A stretch of DNA of 25,002 bases from Bacteroidales bacterium. Its GTDB lineage: Bacteria > Bacteroidota > Bacteroidia > Bacteroidales > Bacteroidaceae. Under the pieces are notes generated by a model, which was given only the letters and a program-made list of their open reading frames with translations, searched no databases and had not been told where the DNA came from. The number at the start of each line of letters is the position of its first letter. The stretch's first letter is position 1. Position numbers and translations under genes: made by a program. The DNA lies in assembly GCA_004558535.1 (NCBI GenBank), contig SFCP01000011.1:1-25002 (forward strand), read 5' to 3'. Positions 1 through 8,047 of this stretch are shown one piece after another.

Positions 1-4
1 GCGT

Positions 5-100
5 CCACGGATTGAACGGATGACTTGAGCGACTACGGATGTAGCAGCTCTAATGAATAATGAGGCATAAATAAATCCGTCAAATCCGTTCAATCCGTGG
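5..100. repeat. 17-bp perfect inverted repeat with 62-base spacer
   Basis: Arm one is 5-21 (CCACGGATTGAACGGAT) and arm two is 84-100, its exact reverse complement. Just before and within arm two the core AATCCGT recurs about every 11 bases (75-100), so the element also has direct-repeat character. No open reading frame or target-site duplication is obvious, and its identity is unknown. Confidence 0.75.
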
Positions 101-247
101 TCAAGAATAGATCCTTGTTTGAAAAATAGCGACCACGAATTGAGTGACTCATCATTGCCACAGAGAACAAGGTTTATTGTTATAGAGAAAAGGTTTATTT
201 TTGTTTATCGCCTTGTGCTGGATGCAAAACCCGACAGGGTGGATGAT

Positions 248-298
248 GTAGCCGGCTGAAAATATCCGAGCTTGCTCGAGGTATTTTCAGCCGGCTAC
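248..298. repeat. Long palindrome, 17-bp arms
   Basis: Arms 248-264 (GTAGCCGGCTGAAAATA) and 282-298 are perfect reverse complements. The 17-base centre contains a further CGAGC/GCTCG pairing, so the whole unit could fold into an almost continuous hairpin or cruciform. No T-tract follows on either strand, so it is not a standard intrinsic terminator. It could be a REP-like palindromic element. Confidence 0.8.
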
Positions 299-347
299 AG
301 CGTCCATGGCTCGTAAGAGACATTGCATCCAACGCAAGGGGTTTATA

Positions 348-466
348 CCGGTTTTTGTCTTATCCGAAAAACAGCGCATGGGGGTCCTGATTTTTGTCCT
401 TTCAGCAGAAACAGCGCAAGGGAGAGGCTCCGGTTTTTGTCTTTCCGCTGGCACAGCGCAAGGGGG
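348..466. repeat. Three imperfect direct repeats (about 38-44 bp)
   Basis: Units begin at about 348, 386 and 430. Each opens with a CCKGWTTTTTGTC-like stretch and ends with an ACAGCGCAWGG-like stretch. The 3' end of a possible earlier unit (AACGCAAGGGG) lies at about 331. The third unit runs up to the mtgA stop codon on the opposite strand. Function is unknown. Confidence 0.6.
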
Positions 467-1255
467 TTATTCTTCTTCCTCCTCGTCCTTCGATTCGGGC
501 GGCAGGAAATCTATATGTTTCATCTGCACACCGATTTGGCGCTTGCGCTTCTGCATGTAAGGACTGGGGTCCTTGCTGCTATAACGCAACGGATTGGGCA
601 ACGTCGCGGCAATCAAGGCACATTGCGAACGGCTGAGTTCGCGCGCGTGGCAACCGAAGTGCTCCTGTGCCACGGCTTCCGCCCCGTAAATGCCCGGCCC
701 CATCTCGATGCTGTTGAGGTAGACCTCCATGATGCGCTGCTTGGACCACATCCATTCTATCAAGACGGTGAAATAGGCCTCGAAGCCCTTGCGTACCCAC
801 GAGGAATTGGGCCACAGGAATACGTTCTTGGCCGTCTGCTGACTGATGGTGCTGGCACCTCGCACCCGACCGCCCGCCTGCGCCTCTTCGTAGGCGTCCA
901 GGATGGCACGGTAGTCAAATCCGTTGTGCTTGAGGAAGTTCTGGTCCTCGGAGGCCATGACTGCCACCGGCAGGTAGGGCGAAATGCTGTCGAGCGGCAC
1001 CCATTCGTGCTGCCACGAGCCGCTCGCATCCGTCACGCCCTGCGCCTTGCGGATAAGCATGAGCGGTGTCACCTTGACGGGAAGCCATTTATAGGCCAGC
1101 ACCGAGAAGAAAGACGTTATCAGGAACACCAGCAAAAGAATGACACAGACTTTCAGCAGTTTCTTGGTAAACCGCCACAACAGCCCGGGCAGCTTGGAAA
1201 AGTCCGGACGTGACCACTTCTTTTGTCCTGTAGATGCTTTTTTACGACGAGGCAT
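467..1255 (-). CDS. mtgA: Monofunctional biosynthetic peptidoglycan glycosyltransferase
   Basis: The 262-aa protein is a GT51 enzyme that polymerises lipid II into glycan strands at the outer face of the inner membrane. A basic cytoplasmic N-terminus (1-32) precedes one membrane segment (about 33-56). The GT51 signatures follow in order: ASEDQNFLKH with catalytic Glu103, GASTISQQTAKNVFLW (about 133-148), RKGFEAYF...IE (155-167, second conserved Glu159 and Glu167), and EVYLNSIEMG (177-186). There is no transpeptidase domain, and the length fits MtgA rather than a class A PBP. The C-terminus is a run of glutamates. It lies on the minus strand about 300 bases after the DUF3127 gene. The ATG at 1253-1255 gives a natural cytoplasmic tail and is kept as the start. 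The family call is firm. Confidence 0.93.
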   Translation of the reverse strand: MPRRKKASTGQKKWSRPDFSKLPGLLWRFTKKLLKVCVILLLVFLITSFFSVLAYKWLPVKVTPLMLIRKAQGVTDASGSWQHEWVPLDSISPYLPVAVMASEDQNFLKHNGFDYRAILDAYEEAQAGGRVRGASTISQQTAKNVFLWPNSSWVRKGFEAYFTVLIEWMWSKQRIMEVYLNSIEMGPGIYGAEAVAQEHFGCHARELSRSQCALIAATLPNPLRYSSKDPSPYMQKRKRQIGVQMKHIDFLPPESKDEEEEE

Positions 1256-1549
1256 GGATTTCTTGGCTTTAGGTAGGTACTACGGCGGCCCGTCCTCGGA
1301 ATGTCCGAAACTGTGGACCCCGGCCGCCATTGGAATATAGAAATGGGGATATAGGAACGCGGGCCCTTGGACGGGCCCGCGTAGCAAGTGATTATCATTC
1401 CGGTTTGGCCAACACGTCCGGCCTAAGCAAGCCCGACCTCCTGTGCTGTCCTGTATTGTGCCGCCCCGTACGGGATGTCTATCCTTTTCTTAAACCAATC
1501 CTCAGAACTCGCTTACTTTCAATACGATTACTCAGCGAGAAAGAGAGGC
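1256..1549. other. Intergenic region between mtgA and DUF3127 genes
   Basis: No gene is supported here. The only clear structure is a GC-rich hairpin at 1357-1382. The mtgA promoter presumably lies in the part nearest 1256, but I see no perfect TAnnTTTG box on the minus strand. Confidence 0.5.
1357..1382 (-). terminator. GC-rich hairpin downstream of the DUF3127 gene
   Basis: Perfect 10-bp arms 1357-1366 (ACGCGGGCCC) and 1373-1382 enclose a 6-base loop. It sits about 170 bases past the stop of the minus-strand DUF3127 gene. No T-tract follows on either strand, so the terminator assignment is tentative; it may be a pause or processing hairpin. Confidence 0.4.
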
Positions 1550-1939
1550 TTAGAAAGGCAGGTCTCCATTCTCGTCACCAGCGGGTGCAGGAGCCTCGGG
1601 CGAGGCTATCGGGGCCGCAGGAGCAGCGGGAGCCGGAGCGCCTGCCGGTGCAGTAGCTGCAGAAGCATTGGCGCGCACCACACGCCATGCACGCAGGTCG
1701 TTGTACCAACGGCCGTTGTATTCGCGCGCATCTATATCAAAGGAAACGGTCAGCTCATCGCCCACCTTGATGTCAAACTCCTTGAGACGGTCTTCGCCAA
1801 AGACATTGAACATACACTTGCGGGGATACTGCTCCAACGTTTCAATCACAAATTCCTGCGTCTTCCAATTGTTTCCTGTTCTGGGCGACACGCCGCTACG
1901 CGGCTCGCAGGCCACGATGATTTTTCCTGTAATTTCCAT
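1550..1939 (-). CDS. DUF3127 protein, OB-fold-like with SSB-type C-terminal tip
   Basis: This is a 129-aa protein. Residues 1-88 match my recollection of DUF3127: an N-terminal MEITGKI strand, the conserved WKTQEFVIET (about 25-34), EQYP, and a DxxxREYNGRWYNDLRAW stretch. A flexible Ala/Pro-rich linker (about 92-120) follows, ending in an acidic tip, DENGDLPF. That layout (OB domain, disordered linker, acidic-hydrophobic tip) is that of bacterial SSB proteins, whose last residues recruit repair and replication partners. The gene is divergent from dnaN and has its own promoter-like box. Function is not established; ssDNA binding is inference from architecture and context. It is not a canonical SSB sequence, so I do not call it ssb. 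Confidence 0.85.
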   Translation of the reverse strand: MEITGKIIVACEPRSGVSPRTGNNWKTQEFVIETLEQYPRKCMFNVFGEDRLKEFDIKVGDELTVSFDIDAREYNGRWYNDLRAWRVVRANASAATAPAGAPAPAAPAAPIASPEAPAPAGDENGDLPF

Positions 1940-1963
1940 ATTCTAAAAGGTATTTCTGTGCCG

Positions 1964-1971
1964 CAAAATTA
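1964..1971 (-). promoter_or_regulatory. -7 promoter box for the DUF3127 gene
   Basis: On the minus strand this reads TAATTTTG, matching the Bacteroidota TAnnTTTG -7 element, 25 bases upstream of the start codon. No convincing -33 TTTG is seen at the right distance, so the call rests on the -7 box and its location. Confidence 0.5.
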
Positions 1972-2076
1972 CTATTATTTTTTGATATGCGGCCTTTTTC
2001 CTGCTTTTTCCCGAGTCCTTACCCCTCACAAATGCAAAAAGATTTGCACGTTCCGACTTGTTTCCACAGATTTTTG

Positions 2077-2084
2077 TACTTTTG
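2077..2084 (+). promoter_or_regulatory. -7 promoter box upstream of dnaN
   Basis: TACTTTTG matches TAnnTTTG. A possible TTG -33 element sits at 2058-2060 but the spacing (16) is shorter than usual. Transcription would start near 2091 and leave about a 100-base leader before the dnaN ATG, which argues against the long upstream extension of that reading frame. Confidence 0.6.
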
Positions 2085-2194
2085 TGCTGCCCAAAGCGCC
2101 CGAAAACAGACTGCCGCCCTCCCGTAGGGAGGAATCTGCCCTACCCCGCGCCCAACAAACCAGACAAAATCAAATAAAATCACACATAACACGT

Positions 2195-3319
2195 ATGAGA
2201 TTCGTAATTTCCAGTTCCGTGCTATCTGCACGGTTGCAGACCATCGGTCGCGTCATCGTATCGAAAAACAGTCTGCCCATCTTAGACAGTTTCCTTTTTG
2301 AAATCAAAGCCGGACAGTTGCGCCTGACGGCTTCGGACAACGAAACAACGCTTATCACCTGGATGGACCTGAGTGAGTGTGACGGCGACATCACCTTTGC
2401 CGTCAACGCAAAGACCATTCAGGACGCAATGAAAGAAATTCCCGAACAACCTCTGGAGTTCTACGTCAACAACGAGAACCTGGAAATTACCGTCATCTAC
2501 CAAAACGGCAAATACAACTTCATGGGACAGCCGGCCGACGAGTACCCCTCCCCCGCCGAATTGACAGAGGAAATCGGCAGCCTGACGATATCGACCCACG
2601 ACCTGTTTACCGGTATCAACCGCGCCCTCTTCGCCACAGCCGACGACCAGTTGCGCCCCGTCATGAACGGCGTATTCTTCGACATGACCGAGAACGCCCT
2701 GACCATCGTGGCCAGCGACGGCAGAAAACTGGCCTGCGACACGCTCATCAACGCACACCCGAGCAATGTAGGCAACTTTATCCTGCAAAAGCGACCCGCA
2801 GGATTGCTGAAGAACATCCTGACAAAAGAATCCGGCGACGTCGTGCTGAAATACAGCGCACGCAATGCCTTCATACAAACCGAAAACTACCAAATGGCTT
2901 GCCGACTGACGGAAGGCCGCTACCCCAACTACAACAGCGTCATCCCGCAGGACAATCCCTACAGCGCCACCATCAACCGCGAAGCACTCATCAGCGCACT
3001 GCGCCGCGTACAGGTGTTCTCGCAAGCAGGCGGTTCGGTCATCAAACTGCAACTGGGAAACAGCAAAATGACGGTTTCCACCCAAAACATCGACTTCTCG
3101 ATGAGCGCCGAGGAGAACATCCTCTGCGACTACACGGATATGCCCATGAGCATCGGCTTCCCCAGCGGTTCACTGATGGATGTGCTGACCAATATCGACG
3201 GCGAAGAGATTATCTTCCGCTTGGCTGACCCCAGCCGCGCCGGCGTCATGTACCCCGTGGAACAGCCCGAGGGCGAACACATCCTGATGCTACTGATGCC
3301 CGTCATGATCAGCGAATAA
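2195..3319 (+). CDS. dnaN: DNA polymerase III sliding clamp (beta subunit)
   Basis: This is a 374-aa ring-forming clamp that tethers the replicative polymerase and recruits repair proteins. The start MRFVISSSVLSARLQTIGRV is the canonical clamp N-terminus. Three clamp repeats follow, with recognisable KNSLPILDSFLF (about 24-35), a GRYPNYNSVIP-type stretch near 245-255, and the family C-terminal end in which a hydrophobic LLMPVMISE closes the protein. The open frame continues upstream to 1475, but that part has no clamp similarity, overlaps the DUF3127 gene antisense and spans the promoter, so ATG 2195 is the start. It heads a co-directional run through 10905, and the exonuclease gene follows after 35 bases. 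Confidence 0.97.
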   Translation: MRFVISSSVLSARLQTIGRVIVSKNSLPILDSFLFEIKAGQLRLTASDNETTLITWMDLSECDGDITFAVNAKTIQDAMKEIPEQPLEFYVNNENLEITVIYQNGKYNFMGQPADEYPSPAELTEEIGSLTISTHDLFTGINRALFATADDQLRPVMNGVFFDMTENALTIVASDGRKLACDTLINAHPSNVGNFILQKRPAGLLKNILTKESGDVVLKYSARNAFIQTENYQMACRLTEGRYPNYNSVIPQDNPYSATINREALISALRRVQVFSQAGGSVIKLQLGNSKMTVSTQNIDFSMSAEENILCDYTDMPMSIGFPSGSLMDVLTNIDGEEIIFRLADPSRAGVMYPVEQPEGEHILMLLMPVMISE

Positions 3320-3354
3320 TCCACACGCTCTGATTTGTAGCAAAAACATTGTCC

Positions 3355-4122
3355 ATGAAACTGAAACTAAGCAGGCCGATCGTCTTCTTTGACATAGAAG
3401 CCACCGGACTGAACATATCCACTGACCGCATCGTGGAACTTTGCCTGCTCAAGGTACACCCCTGCGGCAACGAGGAAGCACGCACCATGCGCTTCAACCC
3501 GGGCATCCACATCTCGGCGGAAGCCACAGCCGTCAACGGCATCAAGGACGAAGACGTGGCCGACTGTCCGCACTTCGCCGACGAGGCTGCCAGCGTAGCC
3601 GACTTCTTCCGGGACTGCGACATCGCCGGATTCAATTCCAACGCCTTCGACATCCCCATGCTGGTCGAGGAATTCATCCGTGCCGGCATTGATTTTGATA
3701 TCAACGCCTGCCGATTCATTGATGTGCAGACCATCTTCCACAAAATGGAGAAGCGCAACCTGGTGGCGGCCTACAAGTTCTACTGCAACAAGGACCTTGA
3801 GAACGCACACACCGCACAGGCCGACACAGAGGCGACCTACGAGGTGCTGCAAGCACAGCTGGACCGCTATCCCGAGGACCTGAAGAACGACGTGGCGTTT
3901 CTGGCAGAGTTTTCCCGCCGAAACCGCAATGTCGACTTGGCCGGACGCGTGGTGCTCAACGACCAAGGCGTCGAAACCATCAACTTCGGCAAGTACAAAG
4001 GCCGCGCCGTGGCCGAGATACTGCGACGTGACCCGGGCTACTTCTCGTGGATCATGCAGGGAGACTTTACCCAAAATACCAAACAGGTATTCATGCGCAT
4101 CCGCCTGCGCGAGAAAATCTAA
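3355..4122 (+). CDS. DEDDh 3'-5' exonuclease with ExoX-like C-terminal domain
   Basis: The 255-aa protein resembles the DNA polymerase III epsilon/exonuclease X group. Exo I is FDIEATG with Asp13 and Glu15; Exo II is GFNSNAFDIPML with Asp99; Exo III is HTAQADTEATY with His152 and Asp157, completing the DEDDh metal-binding set. The C-terminal part (about 205-250) has the INFGKYKGR...FSWIMQGDF pattern seen in ExoX-like C-terminal domains. Its position right after dnaN fits a proofreading or repair exonuclease, but the extra domain makes me avoid calling it dnaQ. ATG 3355 is preferred over a TTG two codons upstream because it gives the natural beta-strand start. Confidence 0.9.
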   Translation: MKLKLSRPIVFFDIEATGLNISTDRIVELCLLKVHPCGNEEARTMRFNPGIHISAEATAVNGIKDEDVADCPHFADEAASVADFFRDCDIAGFNSNAFDIPMLVEEFIRAGIDFDINACRFIDVQTIFHKMEKRNLVAAYKFYCNKDLENAHTAQADTEATYEVLQAQLDRYPEDLKNDVAFLAEFSRRNRNVDLAGRVVLNDQGVETINFGKYKGRAVAEILRRDPGYFSWIMQGDFTQNTKQVFMRIRLREKI

Positions 4123-4176
4123 CGGCGACTACTTACAAAAAACACAACTCCCCACTCAATTCCTCCAGACAAGCCA

Positions 4177-5394
4177 ATGACGCTGAAAGGCAAGTACATC
4201 GTTTTGGGCATCACGGGAAGCATTGCCGCCTACAAGGCTTGCACCTTAATCCGCCTGTTCATAAAAGCCGGTGCCGAGGTGCAGGTGGTCATCACACCCG
4301 CGGGAAAAGAATTTATCACGCCGCTCACACTCTCCACACTGACGGGAAAGCCCGTGGTCAGCGAGTTCTTTGACCGCAGAGACGGCTCCTGGCACAGCCA
4401 TGTGGACTTAGGACGCCGCGCCGACCTGATGATTATCGCTCCCGCAACGGCAGCCACCATCGCCAAGATGGCCGGCGGCATCGCCGACAACATGCTGCTC
4501 ACCACCTACCTTTCCATGAAAGCCCCCGTCATGGTGGCACCCGCCATGGACCTGGACATGTACGCCCATCCCGCCACACAGGCCAACCTGGAACGCCTGC
4601 GCAGTTTCGGCCATACCATTGTGGAACCGGCCACCGGCGAGCTGGCCAGCCACCTGGTGGGCAAAGGAAGAATGGAAGAGCCGGAAAGAATTTTTGAAGC
4701 AGCCGCGGCGCTGCTCTATCAGGCAGAAAGCCAACAGGCAGAAGGCAAATCCCTGCAGGGCAAACGCATCCTGATCACAGCAGGTCCGACCTACGAGAAA
4801 ATAGACCCCGTCCGCTTCATCGGCAATTACTCCAGCGGGAAAATGGGCTTTGCCCTGGCCGAGGAATGTGCCCGACGCGGCGCACAGGTGGAGCTGGTGG
4901 CAGGTCCTACCAGCCTGCAGACCCGACTGTCCGGCATACACAGGACCGACGTGGAGAGTGCCGCCGAAATGCACGCCGCTGCCGTGGAAGCTTTCTCCCA
5001 CTGTGACGCCGGCATCCTCTGTGCAGCCGTGGCGGACTACACGCCGGCGACATGTGCCACGCAAAAAATCAAACGCACCGGCGACATGTGCCTCCAGCTG
5101 AAGCCCACACACGACATTGCCGCCGCCCTCGGTGCCATGAAGCAGGCCCACCAACGACTCATCGGCTTCGCGCTCGAGACGGATCACGAAGAAAGCAATG
5201 CGCTCGGCAAACTGAGAAAAAAGAACTTCGACTTCATCGTGCTCAACTCCCTGCAAGACGCAGGCGCCGGCTTCGCACACGACACCAACAAGATTACCAT
5301 CCTCACTCCAAACGACAAGCTGTCCTTCCCGCTCAAGCATAAGACGGAGGTGGCCCAAGATATCATTGACCAGCTATGCCGAACTCTCGCCTAA
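4177..5394 (+). CDS. coaBC: Bifunctional PPC synthetase / PPC decarboxylase (CoA synthesis)
   Basis: The 405-aa protein makes 4'-phosphopantetheine from phosphopantothenate and cysteine in two steps. The N-terminal flavoprotein (CoaC) domain has GITGSIAAYKA (11-21), catalytic His75 (SWHSHVDL) and PAMDLDMY. The C-terminal CoaB domain has GPTYEKIDPVRFIGNYSSGKMG with Asn217, KIKR (Lys297-Lys299) and KKNFDFIVLN. The substrate flap reads GELASHLVGKGRM: Ser158 lies exactly where E. coli Dfp has catalytic Cys158, and there is no cysteine elsewhere in the flap. Its stop overlaps the next gene by 19 bases, suggesting translational coupling. Identity is firm; the effect of the missing cysteine is open. 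Confidence 0.95.
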   Translation: MTLKGKYIVLGITGSIAAYKACTLIRLFIKAGAEVQVVITPAGKEFITPLTLSTLTGKPVVSEFFDRRDGSWHSHVDLGRRADLMIIAPATAATIAKMAGGIADNMLLTTYLSMKAPVMVAPAMDLDMYAHPATQANLERLRSFGHTIVEPATGELASHLVGKGRMEEPERIFEAAAALLYQAESQQAEGKSLQGKRILITAGPTYEKIDPVRFIGNYSSGKMGFALAEECARRGAQVELVAGPTSLQTRLSGIHRTDVESAAEMHAAAVEAFSHCDAGILCAAVADYTPATCATQKIKRTGDMCLQLKPTHDIAAALGAMKQAHQRLIGFALETDHEESNALGKLRKKNFDFIVLNSLQDAGAGFAHDTNKITILTPNDKLSFPLKHKTEVAQDIIDQLCRTLA

Positions 5395-6290
5395 TATTAA
5401 TATTGTGTACCTTCCTCTGCTCCTTGCAGTGGAGCCGTGCCCAGGAACTGGAGGCCCGCGTCAACATCAACCACCAGCAAGTGCAGGGTACGAGCACCAG
5501 TGTCTTTGAGAGTCTGGAAAAAGCACTGACCGATTTGCTCAACGAACGACAATGGACCAACCTGCAATTCCAGCGCAGCGAGCGCATCCAGTGTAGCTTT
5601 GCCATTACCATCAAGAAGTACGACGAGAGCAGCAACAAGATGGAAGCTACACTGACCGTGCAGAGCACGCGACCCGTCTACAATTCCAACTATACAACCG
5701 TCGTATTCAGCACCAAGGATGATAATTTCACCTTCTCCTTCCAGGAATTTGACAATCTGGAGTTCCGTCCTGACGTAATCGACAACGATCTGACGGCTCT
5801 CATAGCTTATTACGCCTACTTCATTATCGGTATGGACTTGGACAGCATGTCGCCATTGGGCGGAACGGATATTTTGCAAATGGCCAAGACCGTTTGCAAC
5901 AATGCCCAGAGTCTGACGCTCTCGGCCAAAGGCTGGAAACCCTTTGAAAGCGACAAGAACCGCTACGCCCTTATCAATGACTACCTGGACAGCGGTATGC
6001 AGCCCTTTCGCGACATGCAGTACAAATTCTACCGCGATGGACTGGACGTAATGGCTGAAAATCCCGACCGCGGACGGGCGGGTATCACCGAAGCCCTTGG
6101 TCTGCTGAAACAAGCCAAGGACAACAAGCCCATGTCCATGCTTCCGCAACTCTTCACGGAATATAAACGCGACGAACTGGTCAATATATATAAAGGAAAA
6201 GGTACGGCCAAAGAAAAGGAAGAGATTTACGAAAACCTGATGGCCATCAACGCATCACAAAGTACCTACTGGCAAAAACTAAAGCAATAG
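5376..6290 (+). CDS. DUF4835 family secreted protein (PorD-like)
   Basis: The 304-aa protein has a Sec signal peptide (hydrophobic core about 6-16, likely cleavage after SRA at 22). The mature part starts QELEARVNINHQQVQGT and contains FESLEKALTDLLNERQWTN and the DLTALIAYYAYFIIGMDLDS region, which I recognise as DUF4835. Family members are sometimes labelled PorD and linked to type IX secretion in other Bacteroidota; nothing in this window tests that. It overlaps coaBC by 19 bases and is followed by recN after 26 bases, an order I associate with Bacteroidota genomes. No catalytic motif is visible. Likely periplasmic. Confidence 0.85.
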   Translation: MPNSRLILILCTFLCSLQWSRAQELEARVNINHQQVQGTSTSVFESLEKALTDLLNERQWTNLQFQRSERIQCSFAITIKKYDESSNKMEATLTVQSTRPVYNSNYTTVVFSTKDDNFTFSFQEFDNLEFRPDVIDNDLTALIAYYAYFIIGMDLDSMSPLGGTDILQMAKTVCNNAQSLTLSAKGWKPFESDKNRYALINDYLDSGMQPFRDMQYKFYRDGLDVMAENPDRGRAGITEALGLLKQAKDNKPMSMLPQLFTEYKRDELVNIYKGKGTAKEKEEIYENLMAINASQSTYWQKLKQ

Positions 6291-6316
6291 TCCGGTCATC
6301 CCCCTTTGGCAAATTC

Positions 6317-7978
6317 ATGTTACAGCGACTTTACATTCTCAACTATGCCTTGATCGAAAGCCTCGACATTACTTTCGAGCAGGGCTTTTCTGTCATTACC
6401 GGCGAAACCGGAGCCGGAAAGAGCATCATGCTCGGCGCACTGAATTTACTGCTGGGCGGCCGCGCTGATGCAAAGTCTATCAAAACCGGTGCACAAAAGT
6501 GCTGCGTGGAAGCGACATTTGATGTCTCCAAGCTACAACTGCAGGATTTCTTCGCGGAAGCTGATATCGATTTCGATGGTGCGGAGTGCATCCTGCGGCG
6601 CGAGGTTTCCTCCTCCGGAAAAAGCCGCGCCTTCGTAAATGATACGCCCGTGCAGGTCGCTACGCTGAGACGCTTGGGCGCAAGCCTTATTGACATTCAC
6701 TCACAACACCGGAATTTACTCCTTGGCGAGGAACACTTCCTGCTGGAGACGCTGGACACCATCGGAAACTGCACGGAGTTGGCCGCCAATTATCGCCGGG
6801 ACTTCTCGGCATGGACTTCTGCAAAAAAAGAACTCCTGCAATTGCGCGAAAAAGCCGACCGCGCTGCCGCCGATGCCGACTACCTGCAACACAAACTGGC
6901 CCAGTTGGACGCAGCAGCTCTGCAACCGGGCGAACAGGAGGAATTGGAACAAGAATCCGAGACGCTGAGCCACGCGGAAGAGATTAAAGGCGCATTCTTT
7001 GCCGCAAAGAACGCACTGAGTGGCGAAGAGTGCAGTCCCTCCCTTGCCATCAGAAATGCCATCCATGCACTGGAGAGTATAAGTTCGGTGTACGCCGGCA
7101 CGGAGGCTCTCACCGAAAGACTCAACAGCATGCGCATCGAACTGGATGATATCGCCGACGAGGTGGAACGCACAGCCGACGATCTGGAGTTTGACCCCGC
7201 ACGCCTATCCTACGTCGAGGAGCGACTGGACAGCATTTATTCCCTCGAAAAGAAGTTGCAGGCAGACAGCATCGAAGAGCTGTTGCAAAAAGGCGAGGAG
7301 ATGCGCGAAGAATTGGAGCGCATAGTGCACATTGACAGCCTGATAGCCGAGCGCGAGAAGCAGGTTGAGCAATGCAAGGAAGCCCTGCTACACTGCGGGC
7401 AGGCACTCCACACGGCACGACAGGAAGCCGGCAAAAACATCTGCAAGACCCTGTGCCACACATTGGCTTCGCTGGGAATGCCCTCGGCCTGCCTTGACTT
7501 TTCCTTTGCCCCTCATCCTCAGCCCGAAGCCTCCGGCCCCGACGCAGTCAGCCTGCTGTTCAGCGGCAACAAGAATGTGCCGCCACGCGATGTGGCAGAA
7601 ATTGCCTCGGGTGGTGAAATCGCACGACTGATGCTTGCCCTGAAAGCACTGGTGGCCCAGCACCGGCAACTGCCCACGATTGTGTTCGACGAAATCGACA
7701 CCGGCGTCTCCGGAACCATGGCTGAGCAAATGGCACAAGTCATGCAGCAGATGGCCGCCCGCTGCCAGGTGCTCTGCATCACCCACCTGCCGCAAATCGC
7801 TGCGCTCGGCAAGCATCATTACCGCGTCTACAAATCCGAAGATGACACGACGACCACCAGCCACATCGACCTGCTGGACAGCGAGGCACGCATCCGCGAA
7901 ATTGCCAACATGCTGAGTGGAGCCAAAATCACGCAAGCGGCTATCGACAATGCCAAATCGCTCCTGCAAATGGCGTAA
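6317..7978 (+). CDS. recN: DNA repair ATPase RecN
   Basis: This 553-aa SMC-like ATPase acts in double-strand break repair. Walker A is GETGAGKS (29-36). QHRNLLLGEEHFLLE follows at about 134-148, then two coiled-coil arms (about 160-210 and 290-370). The signature is SGGEIAR (from Ser431), Walker B is IVFDEIDTG with Asp458-Glu459, and a final CITHLPQIAALG stretch is diagnostic of RecN. Length is that of the family. It follows the DUF4835 gene by 26 bases and is probably transcribed from dnaN, or from a promoter I cannot see. Confidence 0.96.
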   Translation: MLQRLYILNYALIESLDITFEQGFSVITGETGAGKSIMLGALNLLLGGRADAKSIKTGAQKCCVEATFDVSKLQLQDFFAEADIDFDGAECILRREVSSSGKSRAFVNDTPVQVATLRRLGASLIDIHSQHRNLLLGEEHFLLETLDTIGNCTELAANYRRDFSAWTSAKKELLQLREKADRAAADADYLQHKLAQLDAAALQPGEQEELEQESETLSHAEEIKGAFFAAKNALSGEECSPSLAIRNAIHALESISSVYAGTEALTERLNSMRIELDDIADEVERTADDLEFDPARLSYVEERLDSIYSLEKKLQADSIEELLQKGEEMREELERIVHIDSLIAEREKQVEQCKEALLHCGQALHTARQEAGKNICKTLCHTLASLGMPSACLDFSFAPHPQPEASGPDAVSLLFSGNKNVPPRDVAEIASGGEIARLMLALKALVAQHRQLPTIVFDEIDTGVSGTMAEQMAQVMQQMAARCQVLCITHLPQIAALGKHHYRVYKSEDDTTTTSHIDLLDSEARIREIANMLSGAKITQAAIDNAKSLLQMA

Positions 7979-8047
7979 GGCAATGCCCCAAAGACAGCTG
8001 ACCCATAGAAAAAAAACTTGATACCATCACGCACCTTATTATTAATT

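Larger units (their letters stand above)
1..466. other. Repeat-rich non-coding region downstream of mtgA
   Basis: No convincing gene is visible. Short plus-strand frames beginning near 306-394 are low-complexity, or run antisense into mtgA. The stretch holds a long spaced inverted repeat (5-21 with 84-100), a tight palindrome (248-298) and three imperfect copies of a roughly 40-base motif (348-466) that reach the mtgA stop codon. The upstream neighbour lies outside the window, so this may be a convergent or tail-to-tail intergenic region. Confidence 0.6.

Noticed and set aside
323..1213. 296-aa plus-strand open frame
   Set aside because: Antisense to mtgA, which has all GT51 motifs; the plus frame shows no family signature and arises from GC-rich codon bias.
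1475..2194. Upstream extension of the dnaN frame
   Set aside because: It overlaps the DUF3127 gene antisense, crosses the dnaN promoter box and lacks clamp similarity; MRFVISSSVL at 2195 is the family start.
4408..5358. 316-aa minus-strand frame
   Set aside because: Antisense shadow of coaBC; composition skewed and no motifs.
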